From Micromonospora craterilacus (GTDB taxonomy: Bacteria; Actinomycetota; Actinomycetes; Mycobacteriales; Micromonosporaceae): a DNA stretch of 64,000 nt. Within the stretch, counting starts at the first letter, position 1. Every line of letters begins with the position of its first letter. Location: assembly GCF_003236315.1 (NCBI RefSeq), contig NZ_POTY01000002.1, forward strand, positions 1-64,000, given 5' to 3'. A program made the translations under genes and the position numbers. Positions 54,637-63,518 of this stretch are shown here, piece by piece. The notes under the pieces are model-generated. The model had not been told where the DNA came from, ran no database searches, and worked only from the letters and a program-made list of their open reading frames with translations.

Positions 54637-54707
54637 GCGAGCGACAGCGAGCGAATCACCAGCGCCGGAAAGATGCCGGCCCGCAGCGAAGTGGAGGGGC
54701 GGCATGA
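54633..54707 (+). repeat. ATGA-linked element, 71-bp variant, between ytfT and yjfF
   Basis: Reads MSERQRANHQRRKDAG...RSGGAA and stop, 24 residues. It begins on the ytfT stop and ends on the yjfF start. The unit is 9 bp shorter than the 80-bp copies, so the ATGA overlap at both ends is kept. GGAGGGG lies 4 bases before the yjfF ATG. Confidence 0.65.
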
Positions 54708-55693
54708 CGATGAACTCGCTGACCACCGTTCCCACCTGGGCCCGGCTGCCACGGCGGCACGTGCCGGTGCTGGCCACCCTCGCCCTGCTGCTGGTCATGT
54801 ACGGCATCGGCGTCTCCCAGTACCGGGCGTTCTCCAACATCCAGGTCATCTTCAACGTCTTCATCGACAACGGGTTCCTGCTCGTGGTCGCCGTGGGGAT
54901 GACCTTCGTGATCCTCACCGGTGGCATCGACCTGTCGGTGGGCTCGGTGGTCGCGATGACCGCGATGGTCTCGGCATGGTTGCTCCAGTCAGGCCTGCCC
55001 GCGTTGCTGGTGCTGGTCATCGCGTTGCTCATCGGGCCGACCCTAGGCTTCCTGATGGGCTGCGCGATCCACTTCTTCGAGATTCAGCCGTTCATCGTCA
55101 CACTCGCCGGGATGTTCTTCGCCCGCGGCATGTGCACGTTCATCAGCGGCGCCTCGATCCCGATCACGGACGGCTTCTGGACCACGATGTCGCAGTACCG
55201 GATCGGGGACCCCCGGGGCAACTTCGTCTCGGTCAGCGTGCTGGTCGCGTTCGCCGTGGCCGCCGTCGCCGCCTACGTGCTGGCGTACACCCGGCTCGGC
55301 CGCAACGTCTACGCGATCGGTGGCAATCCGCAGTCGGCGCTGCTGATGGGCCTGCCGGTGGGGCGTACCCGGATCGCGGTCTACACCATCAGCGGGCTGT
55401 GCTCGGCGATCGGCGGAATCCTGCTGTCGTTCTACACGCTTTCCGGAGCGCCGCTGATCGCGGTCGGGATGGAACTCGACGTGATCGCGGCCGTCGTCAT
55501 CGGTGGCACCGTCCTCACCGGTGGCTCGGGCTACGTCTTCGGCACCGTGCTCGGCGTGCTGGTGCTCGGCGTGATCCAGACCCTGATCACCTTCGACGGA
55601 AGCCTCAACTCCTGGTGGACCAAGATCGTGATCGGCGGCCTGCTTTTCGCGTTCATCCTGCTCCAGCGCCTCATCGGCATCCGCTACAAGTAA
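54704..55693 (+). CDS. yjfF: YjfF-like sugar ABC importer permease (CUT2)
   Basis: This is a permease of 329 residues. [31 protein letters not shown] is the CUT2 signature; [31 protein letters not shown] and VYAIGGNPQSALLMGLPV match YjfF. VIGGTVLTGGSGYVFGTVLGVLVLGVIQTLITFDGSLNSWW is a typical YjfF C-terminus. It completes the YtfQ-YtfR-YtfT-YjfF system. araA begins 28 bp downstream. Confidence 0.88.
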   Translation: MTMNSLTTVPTWARLPRRHVPVLATLALLLVMYGIGVSQYRAFSNIQVIFNVFIDNGFLLVVAVGMTFVILTGGIDLSVGSVVAMTAMVSAWLLQSGLPALLVLVIALLIGPTLGFLMGCAIHFFEIQPFIVTLAGMFFARGMCTFISGASIPITDGFWTTMSQYRIGDPRGNFVSVSVLVAFAVAAVAAYVLAYTRLGRNVYAIGGNPQSALLMGLPVGRTRIAVYTISGLCSAIGGILLSFYTLSGAPLIAVGMELDVIAAVVIGGTVLTGGSGYVFGTVLGVLVLGVIQTLITFDGSLNSWWTKIVIGGLLFAFILLQRLIGIRYK

Positions 55694-55720
55694 CCCTCCC
55701 TCTCGCGGAAGGCAACGTCC

Positions 55721-57223
55721 ATGGCAACACACTCTGAACCCCAGGTCTGGTTTCTCACCGGAAGCCAGGCGATGTACGGCGAGGACACACTCCGGCAGGT
55801 GGCCGACCAGTCCCGTCAGATCGCCGCCCTGCTCGACGACTCGGCGCACATTCCCGCCCGGGTGGTCTGGAAGCCGGTCCTGACCACCAGCGCCGACATC
55901 CTGGAGGTCTGCCGGGATGCCGCCGTACAGGGGGCGGTCGGGGTCATCGCCTGGATGCACACCTTCTCGCCGGCGAAGATGTGGATCTCCGGCCTGGACG
56001 CGCTGCAGACACCGCTGCTGCACCTGCACACCCAGGCGAACCAGCAGTTGCCGTGGGCCGAGATCGACATGGACTTCATGAACCTGAACCAGGCCGCCCA
56101 CGGCGATCGGGAGTTCGGGTACATCCAGACCCGGCTCGGGGTGGCCCGCAAGACGGTCGCCGGGCACGTCACCGACCCACGGGTCGCCACCCGCGTCGGC
56201 GCCTGGACCCGGGCGGCGATCGGCTGGTCGGCGATGCGGTCGCTGCGCCTGGCACGCTTCGGCGACAACATGCGCGACGTCGCGGTGACCGAGGGGGACA
56301 AGGTCGAGGCGGAGCTGCGCTTCGGCGTCTCGGTGAACACCTACGGGGTGAACGACCTGGTGCGGGTGGTCGGCGAGGTGGCCGACGCGCAGGTGGACGA
56401 TCTGGTCAAGGAGTACGACGACACGTACCGCGTCGTCGCCGCGCTGCGGCCCGGCGGTGAGCGGCACGAATCGCTGCGGTACGCCGCCCGGCTGGAGCTG
56501 GGTCTGCGTACGTTCCTGGACAGTGGTGGGTTCCGCGCGTTCACCACGAACTTCGAGGATCTCGGCGGACTGCGGCAGCTGCCCGGTATCGCCGTGCAGC
56601 GGCTCATGGCCGACGGGTACGGCTTCGGCGGTGAGGGGGACTGGAAGACCTCCGTGCTGGTCCACACGCTGAAGGCGATGTCGGCCGGGGCCGAGGGCGG
56701 CACCTCGTTCATGGAGGACTACACCTACGACCTCACCCCCGGTGAGGAACTGGTCCTCGGTGCGCACATGCTCGAGGTGTGCCCGACGATCGCCGCCGGT
56801 GTGCCGAAGGTGGAGATCCACCCGTTGAGCATCGGCGGTCGGGAGGACCCGGTCCGACTCGTCTTCGACGCCGAACCCGGTCCCGCGGTGGTGCTCGGCC
56901 TGGCCGACATGGGCGAGCGCTTCCGGCTGGTGGCCAACGAGGTCGACGTGGTGACCCCACCGCAGCCGTTGCCGCGGCTGCCGGTGGCTCGGGCCGTCTG
57001 GCGGCCCCGCCCGCACCTGCCCGGTTCGGCCGAGGCGTGGATCACCGCGGGCGCGCCGCACCACACCGTGCTGTCCCAGGCGGTGGGCGTGGAGGAGCTA
57101 CACGACCTGGCCGAGATGAGCCGCACCGAACTCCTGGTCATCGACGCCGACACCGAACCTCGCCGATTCGCCGACGAGATCCGGTGGAATCAGGCGTACT
57201 ACCGGCTCGCCCGGGGATTCTGA
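55721..57223 (+). CDS. araA: L-arabinose isomerase AraA
   Basis: This is an isomerase of 500 residues that interconverts L-arabinose and L-ribulose. The metal and catalytic residues of the family fit Glu305 (GGEGDW), Glu332 (FMEDYTYDL), His349 ([10 protein letters not shown]) and His447 or His448 (PHHTVLSQ). [18 protein letters not shown] at the N-terminus is typical. Length and motifs are complete. It is the last structural gene of the araB-araD-ytfQRT-yjfF-araA run; a strong terminator follows. Confidence 0.95.
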   Translation: MATHSEPQVWFLTGSQAMYGEDTLRQVADQSRQIAALLDDSAHIPARVVWKPVLTTSADILEVCRDAAVQGAVGVIAWMHTFSPAKMWISGLDALQTPLLHLHTQANQQLPWAEIDMDFMNLNQAAHGDREFGYIQTRLGVARKTVAGHVTDPRVATRVGAWTRAAIGWSAMRSLRLARFGDNMRDVAVTEGDKVEAELRFGVSVNTYGVNDLVRVVGEVADAQVDDLVKEYDDTYRVVAALRPGGERHESLRYAARLELGLRTFLDSGGFRAFTTNFEDLGGLRQLPGIAVQRLMADGYGFGGEGDWKTSVLVHTLKAMSAGAEGGTSFMEDYTYDLTPGEELVLGAHMLEVCPTIAAGVPKVEIHPLSIGGREDPVRLVFDAEPGPAVVLGLADMGERFRLVANEVDVVTPPQPLPRLPVARAVWRPRPHLPGSAEAWITAGAPHHTVLSQAVGVEELHDLAEMSRTELLVIDADTEPRRFADEIRWNQAYYRLARGF

Positions 57224-57224
57224 C

Positions 57225-57256
57225 CGCGACACCGCGACACCGCGACACCGCGACAC
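57225..57256 (+). repeat. Tandem 8-bp repeat after araA
   Basis: Four perfect copies of CGCGACAC (then CGCG) begin 2 bp after the araA stop. The copy number is likely to vary between strains. It lies just before the terminator stem. Confidence 0.75.
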
Positions 57257-57262
57257 CGCGCC

Positions 57263-57309
57263 GGCGTGCCGGGTCTGCCCTTGTTGGAGGGCGGCCCGGC
57301 ACGCCTTTT
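57263..57309 (+). terminator. Rho-independent terminator after araA
   Basis: A perfect 11-bp GC-rich stem (57263-57273 with 57295-57305) carries an inner GCCC/GGGC pair and is followed directly by TTTT. It is the clearest intrinsic terminator in the window. Confidence 0.8.
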
Positions 57310-57440
57310 CGCGTCGAGCCGATTGGCGCGCTCCGCGGCGAACACCTCGATCCGGCCGGCGCGTACCTGCTCGGCGCCGGTCTCGGAGCACATCCGGCAT
57401 CCGCCCGTTGACCTTCCGTCAATCGGTGTCGGTGCTGGCG

Positions 57441-57468
57441 TAGACTGTGCTTGATCTAGCGCTATCCA
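57441..57468 (+). promoter_or_regulatory. -10 element and dyad before the araR-type gene
   Basis: TAGACT (57441-57446) is followed by GATCTAGCGCTATCC (57453-57467), whose core TAGCGCTA is a perfect 8-bp palindrome at the expected start point. It could mediate autoregulation, but it does not fit TGTNANCGNTNACA. No good -35 is seen. The rest of the 57310-57576 gap is featureless. Confidence 0.4.
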
Positions 57469-57576
57469 CCCCGGGCGGGCACGGGCCGGCGTGGCGCCGC
57501 GAGAGAGGATCGTGTTCCAAGCCGCTCCGGTCAGCGTCGACGGGTCGCGGCGACCCACGGCATGCGGGAGTGTGAG

Positions 57577-58593
57577 ATGGCCGTACGCGATCCTGCGATG
57601 ACCGATGTGGCTCGCCTCGCTGGTGTTTCCCACCAGACGGTTTCGCGAGTGCTCAACGGCCACCCGAACGTGCGTGAACAGACCCGGCTGCGGGTGCAGG
57701 CGGCGATCGCCGAACTCGGCTACCGCCCGAACCGGGCGGCCCGTGCGCTGGTCACCGGCCGTTCGCAGGTGATCGGCGTGGTCGCGCAGAACACCACCCT
57801 CTACGGCCCGGCGTCGCTGCTCGCCGCCCTGGAGCAGACGGCCGCCGAGGCGGGGTTCGCGGTCAGCGTGGGCAGCGTGCGCGACCTCGATCACCTGTCG
57901 ATCTCGGCGGTGGTCGAGCGGCATCTGGCCCACCGGGTCGCCGGCATCGTGGTGATCGCGCCGGTGGAGTCGGCCGGGGAGGCGCTGGAGCGCCTGCCGA
58001 AGGACGTGCCGCTGGTCACCGTCGACGGGGATCCCCGCCGGCCGATGCCGCTGGTGACGGTCGACCAGGCCGCCGGTGCCCGGGCCGCCACCGAGCACCT
58101 GCTCGCCGCCGGTCACCGTACGGTCTGGCACGTGTCCGGGCCGTCCGACTGGTTCGACAGCGCGGGACGCATCGAGGGCTGGCGGTCGGCGCTGCTCTCG
58201 GCGGGTGCCGAGATCCCGCCGCTGGTGCCGGCGGACTGGTCCGCGGCGGCCGGGTACCGGTGCGGGCAGATGCTGGCCCGGATGCCCGACGTCACTGCGG
58301 TCTTCACCGCCAACGACCATCTCGCCCTCGGTGTGCTGCGCGCCCTGCACGAGCACGGCCGCCGGGTGCCGGACGACATCAGCGTGGTCGGCTTCGACGA
58401 CGTGCCCGAGGCGGCGTACTTCATCCCGCCGCTGACCACCGTGCGACCGGACTTCGACGCGGTGGCCCGGGCCAGCCTGGAGATGCTGCTGGCCCAGATC
58501 GAGTCGGTCAGCGGTGGGGCGTTGCGCGAGACCATCGCGCCGGCGCTGGTCCCGCGGCAGAGCGTCGCCGCGCCGCCCCGTCGCCGAGCGTGA
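57577..58593 (+). CDS. LacI-family regulator of the arabinose locus (AraR-like)
   Basis: This is a repressor of 338 residues. The helix-turn-helix MTDVARLAGVSHQTVSRVLNG is followed by hinge YRPNRAARALVTGRS. The effector domain has VIGVVAQNTTLYGPASLLAAL and ends VVGFDDVPEAAYFIPPLTTVRPDF. I chose ATG 57577 (GGGAG 7 bases upstream) over ATG 57562. It sits between araA and the GH127 gene. Boxes of the LacI pattern before chvE, araB and the GH127 gene make it the best candidate for their regulator. Confidence 0.88.
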   Translation: MAVRDPAMTDVARLAGVSHQTVSRVLNGHPNVREQTRLRVQAAIAELGYRPNRAARALVTGRSQVIGVVAQNTTLYGPASLLAALEQTAAEAGFAVSVGSVRDLDHLSISAVVERHLAHRVAGIVVIAPVESAGEALERLPKDVPLVTVDGDPRRPMPLVTVDQAAGARAATEHLLAAGHRTVWHVSGPSDWFDSAGRIEGWRSALLSAGAEIPPLVPADWSAAAGYRCGQMLARMPDVTAVFTANDHLALGVLRALHEHGRRVPDDISVVGFDDVPEAAYFIPPLTTVRPDFDAVARASLEMLLAQIESVSGGALRETIAPALVPRQSVAAPPRRRA

Positions 58594-58718
58594 TGCCGGC
58601 AGCAGGCGAGGTGGCGGCGGGCGCGTCGCCTCAACGGGAGTGGTCCGTCACGACGAGTTGCTCGTCGCAGGTGACCGGCACCACGGGGCGCTGATCCGGG
58701 CACGGCGCGGCTAGCTTG

Positions 58719-58763
58719 TTATCGATAACATCCTCAAGGGGTGTCGATGGAATCAGTAGCGGA
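58719..58763 (+). promoter_or_regulatory. Orphan LacI-type operator with a truncated gene start
   Basis: TGTTATCGATAACA (58719-58732) is a perfect 14-bp palindrome of the AraR-type pattern. A ribosome-binding-like AAGGGG and ATG 58747 follow, but the frame ends after MESVAD. No intact gene lies downstream in this direction; the convergent GH127 gene ends here. It looks like the promoter end of a lost gene or a looping partner of the site at 61656. Confidence 0.6.
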
Positions 58764-61511
58764 CTAGACGAACCGCCACAGGTGGTCACCGGTGCCGTTG
58801 TCGTCCCAGATCACGATCTGGGCGCCCTGGGCGGAGGAGGCGCCGGAGACGCCGAGCACCCGCCCGCCGTTGCCGCACTGGATGCGGAAGTAGCCGTCCG
58901 TGCCGTAGCGCAACCGCCAGCGCTGGTCGGCCGCGCCGGTGTCGGCCCACTGCAGCACGCGGGCGCCGTTGGCGGTACCGCCGCCCTCCACCCCCAGCAC
59001 CTTGCCGCTGTTGGCGTTGCGCAACCGCAGGTAGCCGTTGGCGTCCACGATCGCGGTCCAGAGGTGGTCGGCGGTGCCGGTATCCCCCCACTGGATCACC
59101 AGGCCGCCGTCGGCCGTGGACATGTTCTGTACGCCGAGCACCAGCCCGCTGGCCCGGTTCTGGATCCGCCGCGCGCCGTTGGGTACGAACCGCCACTGGT
59201 TGTCCGGCGTGCCGTTGTCCGGGTCCTGCACGGCCCGGGCGCCCTGGGCGGTGGAGCCGTTGAGGATGGCCAGCAGCTTGCCGGTGTGGCCGTTGCGGAT
59301 CTTGTGGGAACCGTCGCCGACATCGACGATCGCCCAACGGTGGTCGGCCGTGCCGGTGTCCGACCATTGCAGGATCGGGGTGTTGTCGGCGGTGGACATG
59401 TTCTGTACGCCGAGCACCTTGCCGCTGTTGGCGTTGCGGAACTTGACCGCCGTACCGTCGACGACGAGCTGCCAGTCGTGGTCCGGGGTGCCGTTGTCGG
59501 CCCACTGCAACGCCGGGGCGCCGTCGGCGGTGGACATGTTCTCGATCCCCAGCACGAGGTTGCTGGCGGCGTTGACCAGCCGGAACGTGGCACCGCCGGG
59601 GCCGCTCTGGCCGTTCGCGCTCCAGTAGACGGTGTAGTTGTGCCCGTGCGCGTCGTAGAACGGGATCAGGTTGACGGTGGCGCCGTTGGCGGTGGCGGTG
59701 AAGGTGAGGGCCGTGCTGCTGGTCCGGGTGACCGAGGCGGTGGCCAACGCGGGCAGCGCCGAGAGCGCCGTGTTGCCGTAGTTGCCGGAGAGCACCGCCG
59801 GGCCGTAGGTGAGCGCCACGACGTTCGGGTCGTCGTTCGCGGGCTGCACCAGCACCCGCATCGGCAGGCGTACGGAGACGGTGTCGCCGGAGGCCCAGGA
59901 GCGGGTGAGGGTGGCGTAGCTGCCGGGCGTGGTGGCGATGCTCTGCACTGCGCCGTTGACGCTGACGGTGGCGCCCTCCGTCCAGCCGGGGATGCGGATC
60001 CGCATCGTCCACGACCCGCCGACGCTGCCGCTGACGGTGAGGGTCGTGGTGTCGCCGGCCGGGTAGCTGGTGGTCTGGGTGACCGTGATCCCGCGTTGCG
60101 ACCAGTTCAGCACCGACGGCATGAACAGGTTCACCGTCAGGGTGGTGCCGTTGTGGAAGTAGATCGAGTCCATCAGCGTGGTGTTGCTCTCCAGCCCGGT
60201 GCCCTGGCAGCACCAGAAGGAGTTGTAGTCGGTGCTCCAGGTGCCGCCGCCCCACGCCGGCCCGACCCCGCGCCGGCCGCCCGGGTTCAGCGGCGTGAAG
60301 TAGGTGATGTGCCCGTGGTTGTCGGCCGGGTTCTGCGCGCCGACGAGGTGGTTGAGCAGCGCCCGCTCGTAGAAGTCGAAGTACGCGGTCCGGTTCGGGT
60401 CGAGCAGCCACAGCTCCCGGGTCAGCTTGAGCATGTTGTACGTGTTGCACGCCTCGCAGGTGTCGTTGCGCAGGTAGCCGGCGATGGCGTTGGGAGCGCG
60501 GAAGTGTTCGGCCTGGCTGTTGCCGCCGATCACGTAGCTGTGCGCGTTGACGGTCATGTTCCACGCGTTGCTGGCGATGTCCCGGTAGCGGGTGGTGCCG
60601 GTGGCCTTGAACTCCCGGGCCGCGCCGATCCACTTGGGCACCTGGGTGTTGGCGTGCAGTCCGTTGAGTTGGTCCTGGTTGGCGGCGAGGGGGTTGAACA
60701 CGGCGCCGTGGTCGAACCGCTGGGCCGAGGTCAGCCAGCGCGCGTCACCGGTCTGCTGGTACAGGTCGGCCAGGACGGCGTTCATGCCGCCGAACTCGGT
60801 GCCCAGCATGGCCTGCATCTGGGTCGGGGTGAGCCGGCCGGTACGCCAGTCGACCCAGCCGGCGAGCGCCAGCAGGACGTCGCGGGCCTGGGTGTTGCCG
60901 ATGTGCCGCCAGACGTCGAGCAGACCGGCCAGCGTTTTGTGGATGCAGTAGTACGGCACGTTGCCGTTGTTCAGCGTGCGCGCCTCCACGGCGGTGAAGT
61001 CGGCCTCGGGGAACCCGGAGAGGTATCCGGTGTTGAATCCGGCGGTGCCGTTGTTGGCCTGGCACCTGGCCAACTCGGCCACCATCTGGTTGGCCTTGTC
61101 CCGGCAGGTGGTGTCGCCGAGCACCGCCCACCCGTGGGCCCAGGCGGACAGGAAGTGCCCCTGCATGTGGGTACGGAAGGGGAACGTCGGAGCGTCCCAG
61201 CCGCCGGCCACCGCGGCGCCGCCGGTGGAGAGGCGGTGGTTGGCGCGGAAGTTGTAGAGCAGCCGGTTGACGTCGACGAAGCGCAGGTAGTTCAGGGTGC
61301 GGTTCTGGTTGTCCAGCCAGCGGCTGGCGGTCAGCCGGACCTGTCCGAGGTCGAACGGGAAGGCGGCGACGCCGATGTCGGGCCGGGCCGGGGGAAGCGC
61401 CGCGCGGGCGGCGCCGGCGGCGAGGGTGGGGCCGACAGCGGTGGCCACGGCCGCCGCGCCGGCGGCCTGGAGTACGTGTCGGCGGTTGAGGGACGGTTTG
61501 CCCAGGACCAT
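58764..61511 (-). CDS. Tat-exported GH127 beta-L-arabinofuranosidase with two ricin-type modules
   Basis: This is a protein of 915 residues. It has a twin-arginine signal (NRRHVLQAAGAAAVATAVG) and a GH127/DUF1680 (alpha/alpha)6 barrel from about 45 to 560. The zinc-cysteine active site of the family is visible as CEACNTYNMLKLTREL near 350 and SFWCCQGTGLESN near 432. A beta region follows, then two ricin-type trefoils (about 635-915) with six WxDxGTxDHxW-type repeats. GH127 enzymes release beta-L-arabinofuranose, for example from plant hydroxyproline-rich glycoproteins. ATG 61511 has AAAGG upstream. The operator at 61656 ties it to the arabinose regulon. Confidence 0.88.
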   Translation of the reverse strand: MVLGKPSLNRRHVLQAAGAAAVATAVGPTLAAGAARAALPPARPDIGVAAFPFDLGQVRLTASRWLDNQNRTLNYLRFVDVNRLLYNFRANHRLSTGGAAVAGGWDAPTFPFRTHMQGHFLSAWAHGWAVLGDTTCRDKANQMVAELARCQANNGTAGFNTGYLSGFPEADFTAVEARTLNNGNVPYYCIHKTLAGLLDVWRHIGNTQARDVLLALAGWVDWRTGRLTPTQMQAMLGTEFGGMNAVLADLYQQTGDARWLTSAQRFDHGAVFNPLAANQDQLNGLHANTQVPKWIGAAREFKATGTTRYRDIASNAWNMTVNAHSYVIGGNSQAEHFRAPNAIAGYLRNDTCEACNTYNMLKLTRELWLLDPNRTAYFDFYERALLNHLVGAQNPADNHGHITYFTPLNPGGRRGVGPAWGGGTWSTDYNSFWCCQGTGLESNTTLMDSIYFHNGTTLTVNLFMPSVLNWSQRGITVTQTTSYPAGDTTTLTVSGSVGGSWTMRIRIPGWTEGATVSVNGAVQSIATTPGSYATLTRSWASGDTVSVRLPMRVLVQPANDDPNVVALTYGPAVLSGNYGNTALSALPALATASVTRTSSTALTFTATANGATVNLIPFYDAHGHNYTVYWSANGQSGPGGATFRLVNAASNLVLGIENMSTADGAPALQWADNGTPDHDWQLVVDGTAVKFRNANSGKVLGVQNMSTADNTPILQWSDTGTADHRWAIVDVGDGSHKIRNGHTGKLLAILNGSTAQGARAVQDPDNGTPDNQWRFVPNGARRIQNRASGLVLGVQNMSTADGGLVIQWGDTGTADHLWTAIVDANGYLRLRNANSGKVLGVEGGGTANGARVLQWADTGAADQRWRLRYGTDGYFRIQCGNGGRVLGVSGASSAQGAQIVIWDDNGTGDHLWRFV

Positions 61512-61655
61512 GGGGGTTGACCTTTCAGGTGGCGGGACGGCCTGCCGGAACGCCGCGGTGTGGTTGGCGTACGGGTGCTCGCCGGGTCGGTGGTGTACGC
61601 GCGGCGGGCGATCGTCCTGGGTCCGAGGCTTGATCGTCACATGCACCCATGTCGA

Positions 61656-61669
61656 TGTTATCGTTAACA
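61656..61669. promoter_or_regulatory. LacI-type operator before the GH127 gene
   Basis: TGTTATCGTTAACA fits TGTNANCGNTNACA and lies 145 bp upstream of the GH127 start, in the 362-bp gap shared with the divergent glycosyltransferase gene. The rest of that gap shows no gene and no other clear element. Confidence 0.65.
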
Positions 61670-61873
61670 ATCAGGGGCGCGCAAGCCCCGTCGGGAGGTC
61701 GGTGAGGGCGGGCCGACACCATAGCGGGGGCCGGGGGCGGTCACCCCGGATTGTTGCCGGTTCTCGACGGCAAATAGCGGTCTGGTGGCTTTTGCGGCGT
61801 ATCGCCTGTCGTGGTGAACTTTGCTCAATATGCTCCAGGGGCGACGGGAACCCACGGAGATGCGTGAGACACG

Positions 61874-63400
61874 ATGAAGGACGCCGTAACCATGGTGCTG
61901 CCCCGGCTCGGGTCGCCGGAGGCCAGCGACGAGGACCCCTGGGGAGAAGGCCACGGCACCGCCCCGGCCCCCGGCCATCCGGTGACCGACACCCACCGGT
62001 GGCGGGCCGCCGCATGGCTGGTGCCGGCGCTGCTGATGGGCGCGCTCGGCATCGCCGGGGCCGGCGCGCCCGGGCTGCGCCTGGAAGAACTCGCGACCTG
62101 GGGCAGGGTCGCCTCATCCTGGCCGGGCACCTGGTCGACGCTCGGCTGGGGCGAGGCCGCCGTCACGCCGTACCACCTGCTGATGCGCGCCTGGGCGGAG
62201 GTCTTCGGCACCTCGGACCTCGCGCTGCGCGGACCTTCCATCCTGGCCATGACCGTTGCGGCGGCGCTCGTCGGAGCGCTGGCCTCCCGGATGTTCGCGC
62301 CGGGCACCGGCCTCCTGGCCGGCCTGCTCTTCGCCCTGCTGCCGACGTCGGCACGGTACGCGCAGGAGGCCCAACCGCACGCGCTGACCCTGCTCGCCGC
62401 GGTGCTCGCCACGTGGCTGCTCCGGTCGGCCGTCGACCGGCCGAGGCCCTGGCGCTTCGCCGTGTACGGCGCTTCGGTGCTGGTGCTGGGCCTGTCCAGC
62501 GTCGTCGGGCTGCTGCTGCTCGTCGGCCACGGCTGGACCGTGTTCGCATTCCGGCGCGCGGTGGCCGGCCGGTGGCTGGTCGCCGGGGGCCTGGGCGCGT
62601 TGCCGGCGGCCGGGTTGCTCTGGCGCACCGGGCAGCAGGGCGGGCGGCTCGCGCAGGTGTCCGATCTGAGCCTGAACGCGCTGGCCGCGACGCCGAGGGA
62701 GCTGTTCGGCGTCACCGCGCTGGGGGTGGCGCTGCTCGCGCTGGCGCTGTTCAGCCTCCCGCTGCGCTACCCCGCCGCCCTGTACACCGCCTGGGCGGTG
62801 GTGCCGCCGCTCGTGCTGCTGCTCGTCGCGCAGGCGACGCCGATCTGGCTGCCGCAGCTCATGCTCTTCACGCTTCCGGCGTGGGCGACACTCGGCGCGG
62901 CCGCCCTCACCCGGGTCCGCGCCCGCTGGTCCGTGGGTGTGCTGGCGGCGATCGCCGTGCTCGGTGCGCCGATGCATATCGCCGTCCGGGAACCGGGCGG
63001 GCATCAGCAGGCCACCCGGCAGCTCGCGGAGATCATCGAACGCCGGCTGCAACCCGGCGACGGCGTCGTCTACGGCTCGGCCGACCCGGCGGGCGGATGG
63101 GGCGGCCGGAGCGTAGTCGCCCACTACCTGCCGGCCGACCGTCGCCCCAGGGACGTGCTCGCCACCGGGCCGCAACCCGTCGACGGGCGGCTCCCGGTCA
63201 CCGAATGTGCCGACGTGGCCGGGTGCCTGGGGGACACCCGGCGACTGTGGGTCGTGCGGCTCGGCGAGCAGGCGGACCCGGTGCAGGCCATCGGTGGCGC
63301 GAAGGAGCGGCTGCTGCGCACTCGGTATCAGGTGGCGCAGGTCTGGCGACCGAACGGGCTCACGCTGGCCCTGCTGGTGGACGAACGGGCGGATCTCTGA
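61874..63400 (+). CDS. GT39-like membrane glycosyltransferase (ArnT/PMT type)
   Basis: This is an integral membrane protein of 508 residues with about ten hydrophobic segments. The first outer loop carries LRLEELATWGRVASSW, where GT-C enzymes of this type have an acidic DE pair (here EE). LPTSARYAQEAQPHALTLLAAVLATWLL is a typical luminal-to-membrane region. A soluble C-terminal part (about 375-508) includes RRLQPGDGVVYGSADP. Such enzymes move sugars from polyprenyl-phosphate donors to lipids, glycans or proteins outside the membrane. ATG 61874 is used; ATG 61892 is possible. The acceptor is unknown. Confidence 0.75.
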   Translation: MKDAVTMVLPRLGSPEASDEDPWGEGHGTAPAPGHPVTDTHRWRAAAWLVPALLMGALGIAGAGAPGLRLEELATWGRVASSWPGTWSTLGWGEAAVTPYHLLMRAWAEVFGTSDLALRGPSILAMTVAAALVGALASRMFAPGTGLLAGLLFALLPTSARYAQEAQPHALTLLAAVLATWLLRSAVDRPRPWRFAVYGASVLVLGLSSVVGLLLLVGHGWTVFAFRRAVAGRWLVAGGLGALPAAGLLWRTGQQGGRLAQVSDLSLNALAATPRELFGVTALGVALLALALFSLPLRYPAALYTAWAVVPPLVLLLVAQATPIWLPQLMLFTLPAWATLGAAALTRVRARWSVGVLAAIAVLGAPMHIAVREPGGHQQATRQLAEIIERRLQPGDGVVYGSADPAGGWGGRSVVAHYLPADRRPRDVLATGPQPVDGRLPVTECADVAGCLGDTRRLWVVRLGEQADPVQAIGGAKERLLRTRYQVAQVWRPNGLTLALLVDERADL

Positions 63401-63518
63401 GCGGGTGCGGGGTCGGGAGTGCTTTGGTCTAGATTCCGCCGGTTTGACTGGTTCGGCGACCTAGGATCAGCCGTATCCGTGTTCGTGGCGAGCAGGATCC
63501 AGACCCTTGGGGGGCAAC

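Noticed and set aside
57225-57256. Tandem CGCGACAC units as a CRISPR-like array
   Set aside because: Units are 8 bp and contiguous with no spacers; it is a simple tandem repeat.
58716-61520. Plus-strand open frame of 934 codons over the GH127 gene
   Set aside because: Antisense shadow; the minus strand has the Tat signal, active-site cysteines and ricin repeats.
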